This document shows, piece after piece, positions 17,462 to 25,272 of a stretch of 64,000 nt of DNA. Within the stretch, counting starts at the first letter, position 1. The number at the start of each line of letters is the position of its first letter. Origin of the DNA: Paraconexibacter antarcticus (lineage in GTDB: Bacteria; Actinomycetota; Thermoleophilia; Solirubrobacterales; Solirubrobacteraceae); NCBI RefSeq assembly GCF_024220175.1, contig NZ_CP098502.1, positions 620,001 through 684,000 of the forward strand, in the 5' to 3' direction. The notes under the pieces were generated by a model. That model was not told the DNA's origin, did no database searches, and worked only from the letters and a program-made list of their open reading frames with translations. The position numbers and the translations under genes are program-made.

Positions 17462-17579
17462 CAAGGCTCCAGGAGCGCGGCGGGCCCGCCGCGGCGCGAG
17501 TATCGAGGACGCGGCACGGCGCGTCCACGCGGGTTGTCGGGGGTGACGCCGGCGGGGCCGGCGCGGTGGGTGCTCGTCG

Positions 17580-17936
17580 TCAGCCGCGGGCTCGGCGCGC
17601 CGCCGCGACCTCGTCCTCCTGCAGACGGTGCATCACCGACCACACCTCCGCGTAGCGGTGTGCGCGGTCGCGGCCCTGGCGCTCGGCAACGGCGCTCTTG
17701 AAGTTGCCGTAGTCGATGGCGGCCGTCTGCTCGGCGACGTAGGTCGCGACGACGGCGGCGGGGACGGACGTGCGCCAGCGGTAGTCGCGGTCGGGACGCT
17801 CGGTCGGCGGCGGCGCCGCGGTGACGGCGACGAACGCCTCGATGTCCGCGCGGGCGCGGGCCCGGACGAGGAGGTTGCCGGGGTGCTCGCGGTCGGCGAC
17901 AACGGAGAGGAAGCCGGTGGGGGTGAAGAGCCACAT
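17580..17936 (-). CDS. Small conserved hypothetical protein (MWLFT-type)
   Basis: 118 residues beginning MWLFTPTGFLSVVAD and containing IDYGNFKSAV and YAEVWSVMHRLQ. I remember proteins with this pattern from bacterial and phage genomes as uncharacterised; no function is known to me. AAAGGA ribosome-binding site supports ATG 17936. It sits between the ARPP-1 and ATPase genes on the same strand (182 and 118 bases away), so it may belong to the same accessory cassette. Confidence 0.75.
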   Translation of the reverse strand: MWLFTPTGFLSVVADREHPGNLLVRARARADIEAFVAVTAAPPPTERPDRDYRWRTSVPAAVVATYVAEQTAAIDYGNFKSAVAERQGRDRAHRYAEVWSVMHRLQEDEVAAARRARG

Positions 17937-18118
17937 GGTCTGGTCCTTTGCGGTTCGGGGACGTGGGTCGGTGGCGTCGGGTCGCTCGCGCGTGGCCGGG
18001 TCTGACACGCGACGGGCGACGTCTCGGTGCGCTTGGCGGCGCCGCCCCGCCCCGCCGCGGCGCCGCGGGTCTGCGGCAGCGTCCGACCCGACCCGGCCGT
18101 CGCGCTCGCGGCCGCCCC

Positions 18119-19111
18119 TCACCGACGCGGCGACGGGCGGCGGATCCGCGACCCGCGCGGCCCGTCCTCGATGACGGGCGGGAAGCCGCTCAGCTGGATG
18201 AGCTCGCCGTCGAGGCACAGCGCGGTGCCGGTCGCTCCCATGCCGTGGCCGAGCGCGACGTCCTCGCCGAGGCCGGCGGCGCGGCGCGTGGTCGCCTCGA
18301 CCGGGTGCAGGAAGCCGTCGACCCAGTCCTGGACCCACGCCGTGTCGATGTTCTCGCCGACGACCGTCGCGAGCCCGGGGCCGCGCGCGTCGAGGGCGTC
18401 GAGCGCGTAGCCCTGCACGAGCGGGCCGTGGAGCGCAGCCCACACGTCCGACCGACTGACGTAGTCGAGGACCGCGACCCCGCCGTGCACGGCGGCGACC
18501 GCGCCGACCTGCCCGTCCTGGCGGGCGACGGCGGCGACCATCGCGTCGATCGCGCCGCGGTCGTGGTCGAAGACGTCCGCCATCGCGCCGGTCGGGCTGT
18601 GCGCGCCGCGTCGCGCGGACTTCGCGGCGACCTCGTCCCACACGGCGCTCTGGTCGGCGCGGGCCTCGGCCCCGAACGAGACGGCCGTCGTGACCTGGCG
18701 GTGCTTCATCGCGCGCAGCGACGGATAGGCCGCCTGGGGCGCGGGGGAGAAGGACTCGTCGTGGCGGGCGCCGTCCCAGCGGCCGGCCTCCACGCAGCTC
18801 ACGGGCACGGTCATCTCCGCGCCGGCGGGGACGAGGACGCTGCGGTCGAGCGTGCGGTTCTGCTGCGCGCCGCTGACCTCCTCGCCGTCGTAGAGCAGGA
18901 CCGCGACGCCGAGCGGGTTGTGGACGACGAGGTCGTTCACCGACGCGCCGTCCTTCAGCTCGCGGACGACGAAGCCCTCCGCGGCGGCCTGCGCGAAGGA
19001 GCGGTACTCCAGCCGGGGCGCGCCGGCGGCGAAGAGGGGGAAGACCGTGAGCGCGCCGCTGGTCTGCGGGGCGCCGACGCGGATCTCGGCGGTGAGGACG
19101 GGTGCGGGCAT
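18119..19111 (-). CDS. ARPP-1 family protein
   Basis: 330 residues matching the ARPP-1 domain across its length: NPLGVAVLLYDGEEVSGAQQNRTL, then SVLVPAGAEMTVPVSCVEAGRW and the C-terminal LCLDGELIQLSGFP. ARPP-1 was described by comparative genomics as a component linked to ADP-ribosylation and other conflict/immune gene neighbourhoods; its biochemical role is unknown. ATG 19111 has an AAGGAG ribosome-binding site. It is the first gene of the leftward set that continues with the MWLFT protein, the Rad50-like ATPase and the HEPN-like protein. Confidence 0.85.
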   Translation of the reverse strand: MPAPVLTAEIRVGAPQTSGALTVFPLFAAGAPRLEYRSFAQAAAEGFVVRELKDGASVNDLVVHNPLGVAVLLYDGEEVSGAQQNRTLDRSVLVPAGAEMTVPVSCVEAGRWDGARHDESFSPAPQAAYPSLRAMKHRQVTTAVSFGAEARADQSAVWDEVAAKSARRGAHSPTGAMADVFDHDRGAIDAMVAAVARQDGQVGAVAAVHGGVAVLDYVSRSDVWAALHGPLVQGYALDALDARGPGLATVVGENIDTAWVQDWVDGFLHPVEATTRRAAGLGEDVALGHGMGATGTALCLDGELIQLSGFPPVIEDGPRGSRIRRPSPRR

Positions 19112-19220
19112 CTCGGACTCCTTGGATCGGGACGTTGCGGTGGGAGTCGTCGTGCGGGGCGGTGGTCTGACGGCCGGGGGGCAGGGTGAGCGGCGGGAGG
19201 CGTAGCCCGCTCGCCCGGGC

Positions 19221-19484
19221 GTGCGGAAGGCCGGCGACGAGCTCCGCGTCTCGCTCGCGGACAAGCTCCACAACGCACGCGCGATCCTCCTCGACTACCG
19301 CACGGACGGCGAAGCGCCCTGGGTCCGCTTCAGCGCGCCTGGCGGCGGCGAGTCCGTCCGCTGGTACTACCGCGCCCTCACCGACGCCTTCATCGCGCGG
19401 GCGGACACGCTCGGTCGCGGGGCGGCGCCGTTCCTCGAGGAGCTGGGCGGACGGTGGCGCGGAGCTGGATCGGTTGGCGGGTGA
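19221..19484 (+). pseudogene. Truncated HD-domain (p)ppGpp hydrolase-like fragment
   Basis: An 87-residue frame shows SLADKLHNARAIL, then VRWYYRALTDAF, the C-terminal half of small HD phosphohydrolases of the RelA/SpoT-hydrolase (MESH1-like) type. The N-terminal half with the first metal-binding His and HD pair is absent, and an in-frame TAG lies immediately upstream (19203-19205), so the reading frame cannot extend. It is most likely a remnant left by a deletion or insertion at the edge of the ARPP-1 cassette. Confidence 0.7.
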
Positions 19485-19538
19485 GCGGGCGAACACGTCG
19501 GGGTTGAGCGTCGATGGCTGACGGCCGATCCGTCGCTG

Positions 19539-20663
19539 ATGTCCGACGACCGCAACGGCAAGGCCGGCGACGGCGCGCGCGAGGTGCGCGCGCGCCTCGC
19601 GGCTGCCCGTCTGCGCAGGCTGCACGCCGAGGGGGCCTCTGCGGACGAGCTCATCGCCGCGCTCGATGATGCGCCGGCTCACGAGCTCGCGTGGGCGCTC
19701 GGGGCCGAAGGTGAAGAGGTGGTCGCCGGCATCCTGGACGCAGCTGCGGAACTCCGCGGCTTCGGCGTCCTGCACGATCTCTCGATCCCCGGCAGCCGCG
19801 CCAACATCGACCATGTCGTGGTCGGTGCCGCGGGCGTCACTGTCATCGACACGAAGGCATGGTCGGGCGCTGTCCGGGTCAGCCACGGAGGGGTCCGCAT
19901 AGGGGGCTGGAACAAACGGGAGGACCTCGAGGCCATCGTCGACCAGGTCAAGCTCGTGGCCGACACTCTCCGCGACAGCGGCTTTGAGGTGCCGGTCCGC
20001 GGCGCCCTCTGCCTCGCCAATCGCAACGCCGGAGCGCCCGTCGTCGGCCGGGAGACGCGGGGAGTGACCATCGGGACCCCCGAGGCGGTCGTCGCGTCGG
20101 TGTCCCGCCCAGGCTCGACGACGCGCGTGGACGCGCTGACGATCATGGGCGTCTTGGAGCAGCGGTTCCGCCCCCGGGCCGTGGTGCCCGTCGGCAGCGT
20201 CCTGGTCGTAGTCCCGGCGACCTCGGCACCGCCCTCGCTACCGGCGACCCGGGCGCGGCGCGGCCCCACGCGGAAGCCTGCGACCGTCGCGCGTCAGCGA
20301 CGCCGGGGGCGGTCGTCGGGGCCGCGACGCCCGGTCAAGGGCGAGTCGCTCGGTGCGCTTCTCCTCAGGCTGGCTCTCGTGGGGGCGTTGTTCTGGGGAG
20401 CGCTGACGGCGCTTCACCACGCCGGCGAGCACTCCCGCCTGACGACCACGCAGGTGCTCGCCATGCGTCCCGGGCTGCGCGCCCGCGCGGTCGCGGCGGC
20501 CGGCGGCCCTGTGCACGGGCCGTCGATCGCCTGGACACCGGCGCGCGCTCGCCTGCGCTACCGCCGCGGGAGCTGCCACATCCGCATCGACGTCGAGCGG
20601 GCTTCTGCGCGCTCGGCGGCGGACGGCGTCCTGACCAGCGGGTCCGGGTGCCGCAGGTCCTGA
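19539..20663 (+). CDS. NERD (nuclease-related) domain membrane protein
   Basis: 374 residues. The NERD fold signature appears at ~86-112: R-A-N-I-D-H-V-V-V, then T-V-I-D-T-K-A-W-S-G, which keeps the D...D-x-K catalytic pattern of restriction-endonuclease-like nucleases. A basic linker (~235-268) precedes one transmembrane helix (~271-292) and a ~80-residue C-terminal domain with two cysteines. NERD proteins are thought to act on nucleic acids; membrane tethering would place the nuclease domain in the cytoplasm. ATG 19539. Convergent with the following small secreted-protein gene. Confidence 0.78.
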   Translation: MSDDRNGKAGDGAREVRARLAAARLRRLHAEGASADELIAALDDAPAHELAWALGAEGEEVVAGILDAAAELRGFGVLHDLSIPGSRANIDHVVVGAAGVTVIDTKAWSGAVRVSHGGVRIGGWNKREDLEAIVDQVKLVADTLRDSGFEVPVRGALCLANRNAGAPVVGRETRGVTIGTPEAVVASVSRPGSTTRVDALTIMGVLEQRFRPRAVVPVGSVLVVVPATSAPPSLPATRARRGPTRKPATVARQRRRGRSSGPRRPVKGESLGALLLRLALVGALFWGALTALHHAGEHSRLTTTQVLAMRPGLRARAVAAAGGPVHGPSIAWTPARARLRYRRGSCHIRIDVERASARSAADGVLTSGSGCRRS

Positions 20664-20671
20664 GTCGTTGA

Positions 20672-21031
20672 TCAATGGCAGTCCGGGCTGTAGATGAGCC
20701 GGCGGTTGTAGTACGTCGCGTGCTCGGTCACCCGGACGGTGATGTCGCACTCGACGTCGGTCGCGTATTCGAGCGTCACGGGGCAGTCGACGACGAGCGC
20801 GCCAGCGCGGGAGCACTCGTACGACAGGCCGGCCCGCACGCCGATGCAGTCGTCGAGCTGGTTGCAGAGGCGGCGCGCGAAGCCCGCGGCCTGCGTCTTC
20901 GCCTCGGGCTTGGACAGGTAGCTGTAGGCGGCGGCGGCGGTGGGAAGCGCGGTGGCGGCGAGGACCACCAGGAGGGTCAGGGGCCACGCGTGTCGGCGGC
21001 GACGAAGGACGGGGAAGGACGAGATGAACAC
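20672..21031 (-). CDS. Small exported cysteine-rich protein
   Basis: 119 residues. Basic N-terminus (PVLRRRRH), a hydrophobic helix and an A-A-A-A-Y-S-type cleavage region suggest a signal peptide of ~35 residues. The mature part contains six cysteines spread over ~75 residues (CNQLDDC, ECSRAG, VDCPV, VECDI, SPDCH), probably disulfide-bonded. GTG 21031 is supported by GAAGGAGA upstream. No family recognised. Confidence 0.65.
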   Translation of the reverse strand: MFISSFPVLRRRRHAWPLTLLVVLAATALPTAAAAYSYLSKPEAKTQAAGFARRLCNQLDDCIGVRAGLSYECSRAGALVVDCPVTLEYATDVECDITVRVTEHATYYNRRLIYSPDCH

Positions 21032-21222
21032 TTCGGGTCTCCTTCGACGGATCGTTGACGTTGACGTCGAGGTCGCGGGGCGCACCGCGTTTCTGACCGA
21101 CCACCCACCTCGCCCCGCCCGCCGCCGTATCCGCGCCCGGTTCGGCCCGGTTGGCGTCGATTCCGCAGACCCCTCCCGTCCGCCTGTCAGATCCACCCCA
21201 CACCGCACGACCCGCCCGTCCC

Positions 21223-21852
21223 GTGGCGTCTCCCGAACCACTTCCCGAACACGTCCTCGACGGCCTGACCGACGAGGAGCTCATCGCCTACATCGCCGCG
21301 ATGCGTTCCCGCGGGAACGCGGAGGCGGCCGCGACGGGGCTCGGGGTGCTCGTCTTCGGCCACTGGGAGAACGTGCGGCGCCGGGTGGCGCTGCGGGTGC
21401 CGCCGGTCGAGGTCGAGGACCTCACCGGGGAGATCATCACGAGCGCGGTGCGGTCGGCGTTCGACGGCACCTCGGAGGGCGAGTTCATCGTCTGGCTCGG
21501 GACGATCGTCAAGCGCCGGATCGCCGACTTCTACCGGCTGCGCGAGCGGCGCCTGGACACCGCATCGCTCGACTCGATCGCGGAGGGCGGGCGCGAGCCG
21601 GCGACGGACGGTGAGATCGACCTGGGCGGGTACCTCGAGGTCCAGGCCGTCATCGTCGACCTGCTCGGCTCGCGGTCGGACGCGCACCGTCGCGTCATCG
21701 AGATCATGGTCTTCGACGACCTGCCGGCGAGCCCCGCCGTCGCCGAGGTCGACGGCATGACCGCGGCGAACGCCTACCAGGTCGTGACGCGCTTCCGGGC
21801 GGAGCTCCGGCGGCGCCTGGCCGAGCGCGATGCTGACGCAGACCCGGCATGA
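21223..21852 (+). CDS. Sigma-70 (ECF-like) RNA polymerase sigma factor
   Basis: 209 residues. An N-terminal region (~45-110) resembles sigma region 2 (EVEDLTGEIITSAV, FIVWLGTIVKRRIADFYR, with R-R-x-x-D-F/Y-R reminiscent of the -10-recognition helix), and the C-terminal ~60 residues resemble region 4 (HRRVIEIMVFDDLPASPAVAEVDGMTAANAYQVVTRFR). The motifs are divergent, so assignment is moderate. GTG 21223 is chosen; TTG 21151 would extend it by 24 proline-rich residues. Its stop overlaps the next gene's ATG by four bases, forming an operon with an XRE protein and an ImmA-type peptidase. Confidence 0.7.
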   Translation: MASPEPLPEHVLDGLTDEELIAYIAAMRSRGNAEAAATGLGVLVFGHWENVRRRVALRVPPVEVEDLTGEIITSAVRSAFDGTSEGEFIVWLGTIVKRRIADFYRLRERRLDTASLDSIAEGGREPATDGEIDLGGYLEVQAVIVDLLGSRSDAHRRVIEIMVFDDLPASPAVAEVDGMTAANAYQVVTRFRAELRRRLAERDADADPA

Positions 21853-22553
21853 GCACCGTCGAGCGACTTCTCAAGCAGTTCATCGCCGCCGACCGGAACG
21901 GGGGCGACGCGCCGGACCCGGCGGCGTACGTCAAGCAGCTCACGGGCGCCGACCGCGAGGAGCTCATCGTCCTCATCGACGCCTACCTCGCCCGGGCGCC
22001 ACGCCGCGCCTTCGACCGCGACGCGTTCGCGGCGTCCGGAGCCAGTGCGCTCACCGACGACCTGCAGCAGGCGCTCGACAGCGACGCCGGCACATGGCCC
22101 GCGCTGCTGCCGCGCCTGCGTCACCGCGCACGCCTCACCCGCGCGCAGCTCGTCAGCCGCCTGGCCGCCGCCCTCGGCGTCCCCGCGCAGGAGCACACCG
22201 TCCATCGCTACTACCACGCGATGGAGCAGGGGACGCTCCCCGCGGACGGCGTCACGGACCGCGTCCTCGAGGCGCTCGCCGCGATCGTCGGGACGACGGC
22301 GGACACGCTCCGCAGAGCCGGCGAGCGGATCACGCCCCCGCCCGCCCCTGGGGGCCACGCCGCCTTCGCGCGCCACGCCCGCCCGGACCCGGCCTACCCG
22401 TCCTTCGCCGCGCCGCCGGCGATGTCGTCGCCGGGCTTCCACGCGTCCGACCTGCGGGCGACCCCGACGCCCGCCGGCACGCCCGACGAGCGCAGCACCG
22501 CCGGCGACGTCGACGCGCTCTTCACCGGCCGCCGCCGGTCAGGTCGCGGGTAG
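21849..22553 (+). CDS. XRE-like helix-turn-helix protein coupled to the sigma factor
   Basis: 234 residues. The middle (~90-160) looks like an XRE-type helix-turn-helix (RLTRAQLVSRLAAALG, then VLEALAAIVGTTADTLRRAG); the C-terminal third is proline/alanine-rich and probably disordered. ATG 21849 overlaps the sigma-factor stop (ATGA). Likely regulator or antagonist of the sigma factor; the downstream ImmA/IrrE-type peptidase would be the usual partner cleaving an XRE repressor. Confidence 0.65.
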   Translation: MSTVERLLKQFIAADRNGGDAPDPAAYVKQLTGADREELIVLIDAYLARAPRRAFDRDAFAASGASALTDDLQQALDSDAGTWPALLPRLRHRARLTRAQLVSRLAAALGVPAQEHTVHRYYHAMEQGTLPADGVTDRVLEALAAIVGTTADTLRRAGERITPPPAPGGHAAFARHARPDPAYPSFAAPPAMSSPGFHASDLRATPTPAGTPDERSTAGDVDALFTGRRRSGRG

Positions 22554-22572
22554 CGCCGGCGACTGTTCGGGG

Positions 22573-22776
22573 ATGGAGCACCGTCCCGACCCGCTGCGCG
22601 CCTACGCCAACGCGGTCCGCGCGGGAGACCGCCGGCTCGCCGGCCTCATCGCCGCGCGCGTCTTCCGCCGCGACCGCCGTCGTGCCGCCGCACCGCTACC
22701 ACCGGAGGCCGGGGGCGGCCCGACGCCCGCCGCCCGCGAGACCTTCCGCCGCCTGCGCGACCACCTCGGGATCTAG
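22573..22776 (+). CDS. Small arginine-rich hypothetical protein
   Basis: 67 residues (MEHRPDPLRAYANAVRAGDR...), highly basic, starting 19 bases after the XRE gene and ending 12 bases before the ImmA-type frame. The spacing and strand argue that it is translated as part of the operon. No recognised domain. Confidence 0.55.
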   Translation: MEHRPDPLRAYANAVRAGDRRLAGLIAARVFRRDRRRAAAPLPPEAGGGPTPAARETFRRLRDHLGI

Positions 22777-22788
22777 GCTGCGCAGACC

Positions 22789-23339
22789 GTGGAGGAGATC
22801 GAAGAGCGCGCGGATCGCATCCTCGCCGGGACCCCGGAGTACCTGTGGGACGGCGAGCGCCTCCCGGTCCCGATCGAGGACATCACGGACTCCGTCTTCG
22901 GCCTCCTGGTCCGCGACGTCGTGACCTGGCCGGGGCGCCCGGGGCGCCCGCGGTCGGCGTCGGCCAGTCGCTCAGCGGCCTGCTGCTCCCGTCGCGCGGT
23001 GAGATCTGGGTCAACGCCGACGAGGCCCGCCGCTGGCCGCCGCGCCGCCGCTTCACGATCGGCCACGAGGTCGGGCACTGGGTCCTGCACCGCCAGCCCG
23101 GGCAGCAGGCGCTCTTCTGCCGCCACACGAGCATCCACGAGCCCGAGCACCCGCCGGCCGAGCCCCCGCGCGACATCGAGGAGGAGGCGAGCGCCTTCGC
23201 GGCCGCGCTCCTCATGCCGCGCTGGCTCTTCGTCCGCGAGCACGCCCGCTGCGACGGCGACGTGGAGACGCTGTGCGAGACGTTCGGGACCTCGCGCGCG
23301 GCGACCGCGCGGCGGGTGGCGGCGCTGTTCGGCGGTTGA
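22789..23339 (+). pseudogene. ImmA/IrrE-family metallopeptidase, frameshifted
   Basis: The N-terminal part (GTG 22789; VEEIEERADRILAGTPEYLW, PVPIEDI, FGLLVRDV) and the C-terminal part (GQSLSGLLLPSRGEIWVNADE, then the zinc motif FTIGHEVGHWVLH and a helical end to 23339) are two halves of one ImmA/IrrE protein read in different frames. The switch lies in the repeat GGGGCGCCCGGGGCGCCC around 22932-22950 and is equivalent to one missing base. Either a genuine inactivating mutation or a sequencing/assembly slip in a GC repeat. If intact it would be a zinc protease that cleaves the partner XRE regulator. Confidence 0.8.
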
Positions 23340-23434
23340 GCGACGGGGACGCCGGACGGGAGCCGGCGGGCGCCCGTCCGTCCGCGGCGCCCCCGATCAG
23401 GCACGCGTCTCACGGGTCGTTCGCTCGCGTGCAC

Positions 23435-23487
23435 CCGCAGCGTGCGGTCAAACGTGGGTATATCCCTGTTTTGACCGCACGCTGCGG
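23435..23487. terminator. 18-bp perfect inverted repeat between convergent genes
   Basis: Arms CCGCAGCGTGCGGTCAAA (23435-23452) and its exact complement (23470-23487) enclose a 17-base loop that can pair further (GGG...CCC around TATAT). It lies between the rightward ImmA-type gene and the leftward glycosyltransferase remnant, so a bidirectional terminator is the simplest role. The stem is longer than usual for a terminator. Confidence 0.6.
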
Positions 23488-23541
23488 CAGGTCGACCGCT
23501 CGACCGCCCGCCCCCGCCGGCCCGCACCGGCCGCCCACCCG

Positions 23542-24658
23542 TCACTCCCTCAGCGCCTCGACACAGAACCCCCGGTTCCGCACCACCGCCTCCCGCACGT
23601 TCGCCGGCAGGTCGTCGCGCTCCAGCAGCGCGTCGCAGGCCTCGAGCGCCCGCCCCGTCTCGCCGACCCAGTACGCCGCGATCGAGAACTCGAAGCGGAT
23701 GCCCCAGCGGTAGACCCACGGCTCCACGAACAACACGTCGCTGGCGGGGACGGGGATGGTCAGCGCCCGCTCGGCGAGGACGAAGGCGAGCTGCCAGCGC
23801 GCGCGCTCCCGCAGGCCGCCGAGGTGGTCGTAGAGCGCCTCGACCCGCGAGGGCCGGTGCTCCCACGCGCGCTGGAAGAGGTCCGCCGCGAGCGGCCACT
23901 CGCCGAGCCGCGCCCGGGCGACGCCGGCCTGGCGCAGCGCGCAGTAGACCTCCTCGTCCCACCCGCCCATCCCGGCCCGCTGCTCGTAACGCTCCGCCGC
24001 GTCGGCCAAGCGCCGGAGGCCGAGGTACGTCTGCGCGAGGTAGAAGCACGACCGCGTGTCCCCCGGATTGCGCGCGAGCTCGGCCTCGAGCAGGCGCGCG
24101 TCCGCCTGCCAGCGCTGCTCGCGTCCGGTGCCCCCGTCCGCCCGGTCGGTGATCCGGAAGCCCTCCAGGGTCTCCGACACGTAGCCGGCGTCCGACGCGA
24201 GGTACTCGTGGACGACGCCCTCGAACCGCCACGCGCGGTCGTTGCGCACGAGGTTCGGCAGCTACCACTCGGCGGTGCCGTCCGCGCTCACGAGCCGCAC
24301 GTGGTACGCGTCCGCCGTGAGGGACGCCAGGGCGGCCGGGTCCCCCGAGGCGACGTGGTCGGCGTCGAGGACGAGCGTGTAGTCGGCCCGCCCGCGCGCG
24401 AGGGCCAGCGCCTCGGTCCGGTTCGCGCCGAAGCTCACCTACGGGCGCACATGCAGCTCGCCCGGCACCCCGGCGAGGGCCGCGCGCACGCGGTCGGGCG
24501 TGTCGTCGGTCGAGCCGGTGTCGCAGACGACCCACGCGTCGACGAACGGGCGCACGGCGGCGAGGCAGCGCTCGATCACCGCCGCCTCGTCCTTGACGAT
24601 GCGCCGCCTCGTCCTTGACGATCATCGCCAGGCAGACCGTCGTCCTCCCGCTGCTCAT
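23542..24658 (-). pseudogene. Family 2 glycosyltransferase with TPR-like region, disrupted
   Basis: The start (ATG 24658; TTVCLAMIVKDEA) and the following segment (VVCDTGSTDDT, VLDADHVA) are a GT2 catalytic domain; the downstream half (23542-24249) is a TPR-like helical region (AQTYLGLRRLADAAERYEQR). Three lesions break it: a 22-base tandem duplication (24580-24622) shifts the frame after residue ~19, and two in-frame TAG codons occur where Trp is expected (RP-stop-VSF near 24440 and EW-stop-LP near 24262). Without them a ~364-residue enzyme results. The C-terminal part alone is still open and could in principle be expressed. Confidence 0.85.
24580..24622. repeat. 22-bp tandem duplication inside the glycosyltransferase remnant
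   Basis: CGCCGCCTCGTCCTTGACGA starts at 24580 and again at 24602, with a period of 22 and 21 identical bases. Because 22 is not a multiple of three, the duplication frameshifts the gene just after the MIVKDEA motif. Confidence 0.9.
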
Positions 24659-24764
24659 CGAGGCAGACCCTAGCCGCGTGGGTCATGTGGCCGAAATCAC
24701 TTCCACCGGCCCACTCCGACGTGCGACCATCGACCGTGGCACCGGAAACCAGGGGGACCAGACC

Positions 24765-25193
24765 ATGTTCGACGTGATCGTTGTCGGGACCGACGGATCG
24801 GACACCGCGGAGGAGGCCACGAAGGCCGCGATCGAGCTCGCGGGGCAGCACGAGGCGACGCTGCACGTCGTCAGCTCCTACAAGCCGAAGGGCGCGGCCC
24901 ACGCGCAGGGCGGCGGGGGCGAGCACTGGGACGTGAAGCCGCGCGACGGCGTCGACGCGATCCTCGAGGCGGCCGCCGCGCGCGCTCGCCGCCAGGACGT
25001 CAGCGTCGAGGTGCACGCGTCCAAGCAGGACCCGGCGAAGGCGATCCTCGACGTCGCGGCGTCCGTCGACGCCGACCTCATCGTCGTCGGCAACCGCGGC
25101 ATGCAGGGGGCGAAGCGCCTCCTCCTCGGCAGCGTCCCGAACAGCATCGCCCACGGCGCGGGCTGCCACGTCCTCGTGCTCAAGACGACCTGA
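24765..25193 (+). CDS. Universal stress protein (UspA family)
   Basis: 142 residues, a single Usp domain. The N-terminus IVVGTDGSDTAEEA and the ATP-binding signature G-N-R-G-M-Q-G-A-K-R-L-L-L-G-S-V-P-N-S (~113-131, the G-2x-G-9x-G-S/T pattern) are complete, so it is of the nucleotide-binding type. ATG 24765 has a purine-rich AGGGGG upstream. Cytoplasmic stress protein of unspecified target. Confidence 0.93.
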   Translation: MFDVIVVGTDGSDTAEEATKAAIELAGQHEATLHVVSSYKPKGAAHAQGGGGEHWDVKPRDGVDAILEAAAARARRQDVSVEVHASKQDPAKAILDVAASVDADLIVVGNRGMQGAKRLLLGSVPNSIAHGAGCHVLVLKTT

Positions 25194-25243
25194 CGGCGGC
25201 GCTCGTCGCCGCGCTGCATCACGTCGCGCAGCACTCTGGATTT

Positions 25244-25260
25244 ACGCCGGATTCCGGCGT
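25244..25260. promoter_or_regulatory. 17-bp palindrome upstream of a small secreted-protein gene
   Basis: ACGCCGGATTCCGGCGT is a perfect 8+1+8 palindrome ending 12 bases before the ATG at 25273. Its position over the promoter/leader suggests an operator or a leader hairpin. No cognate regulator can be named. Confidence 0.4.
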
Positions 25261-25272
25261 AGTGTGCTGCGC

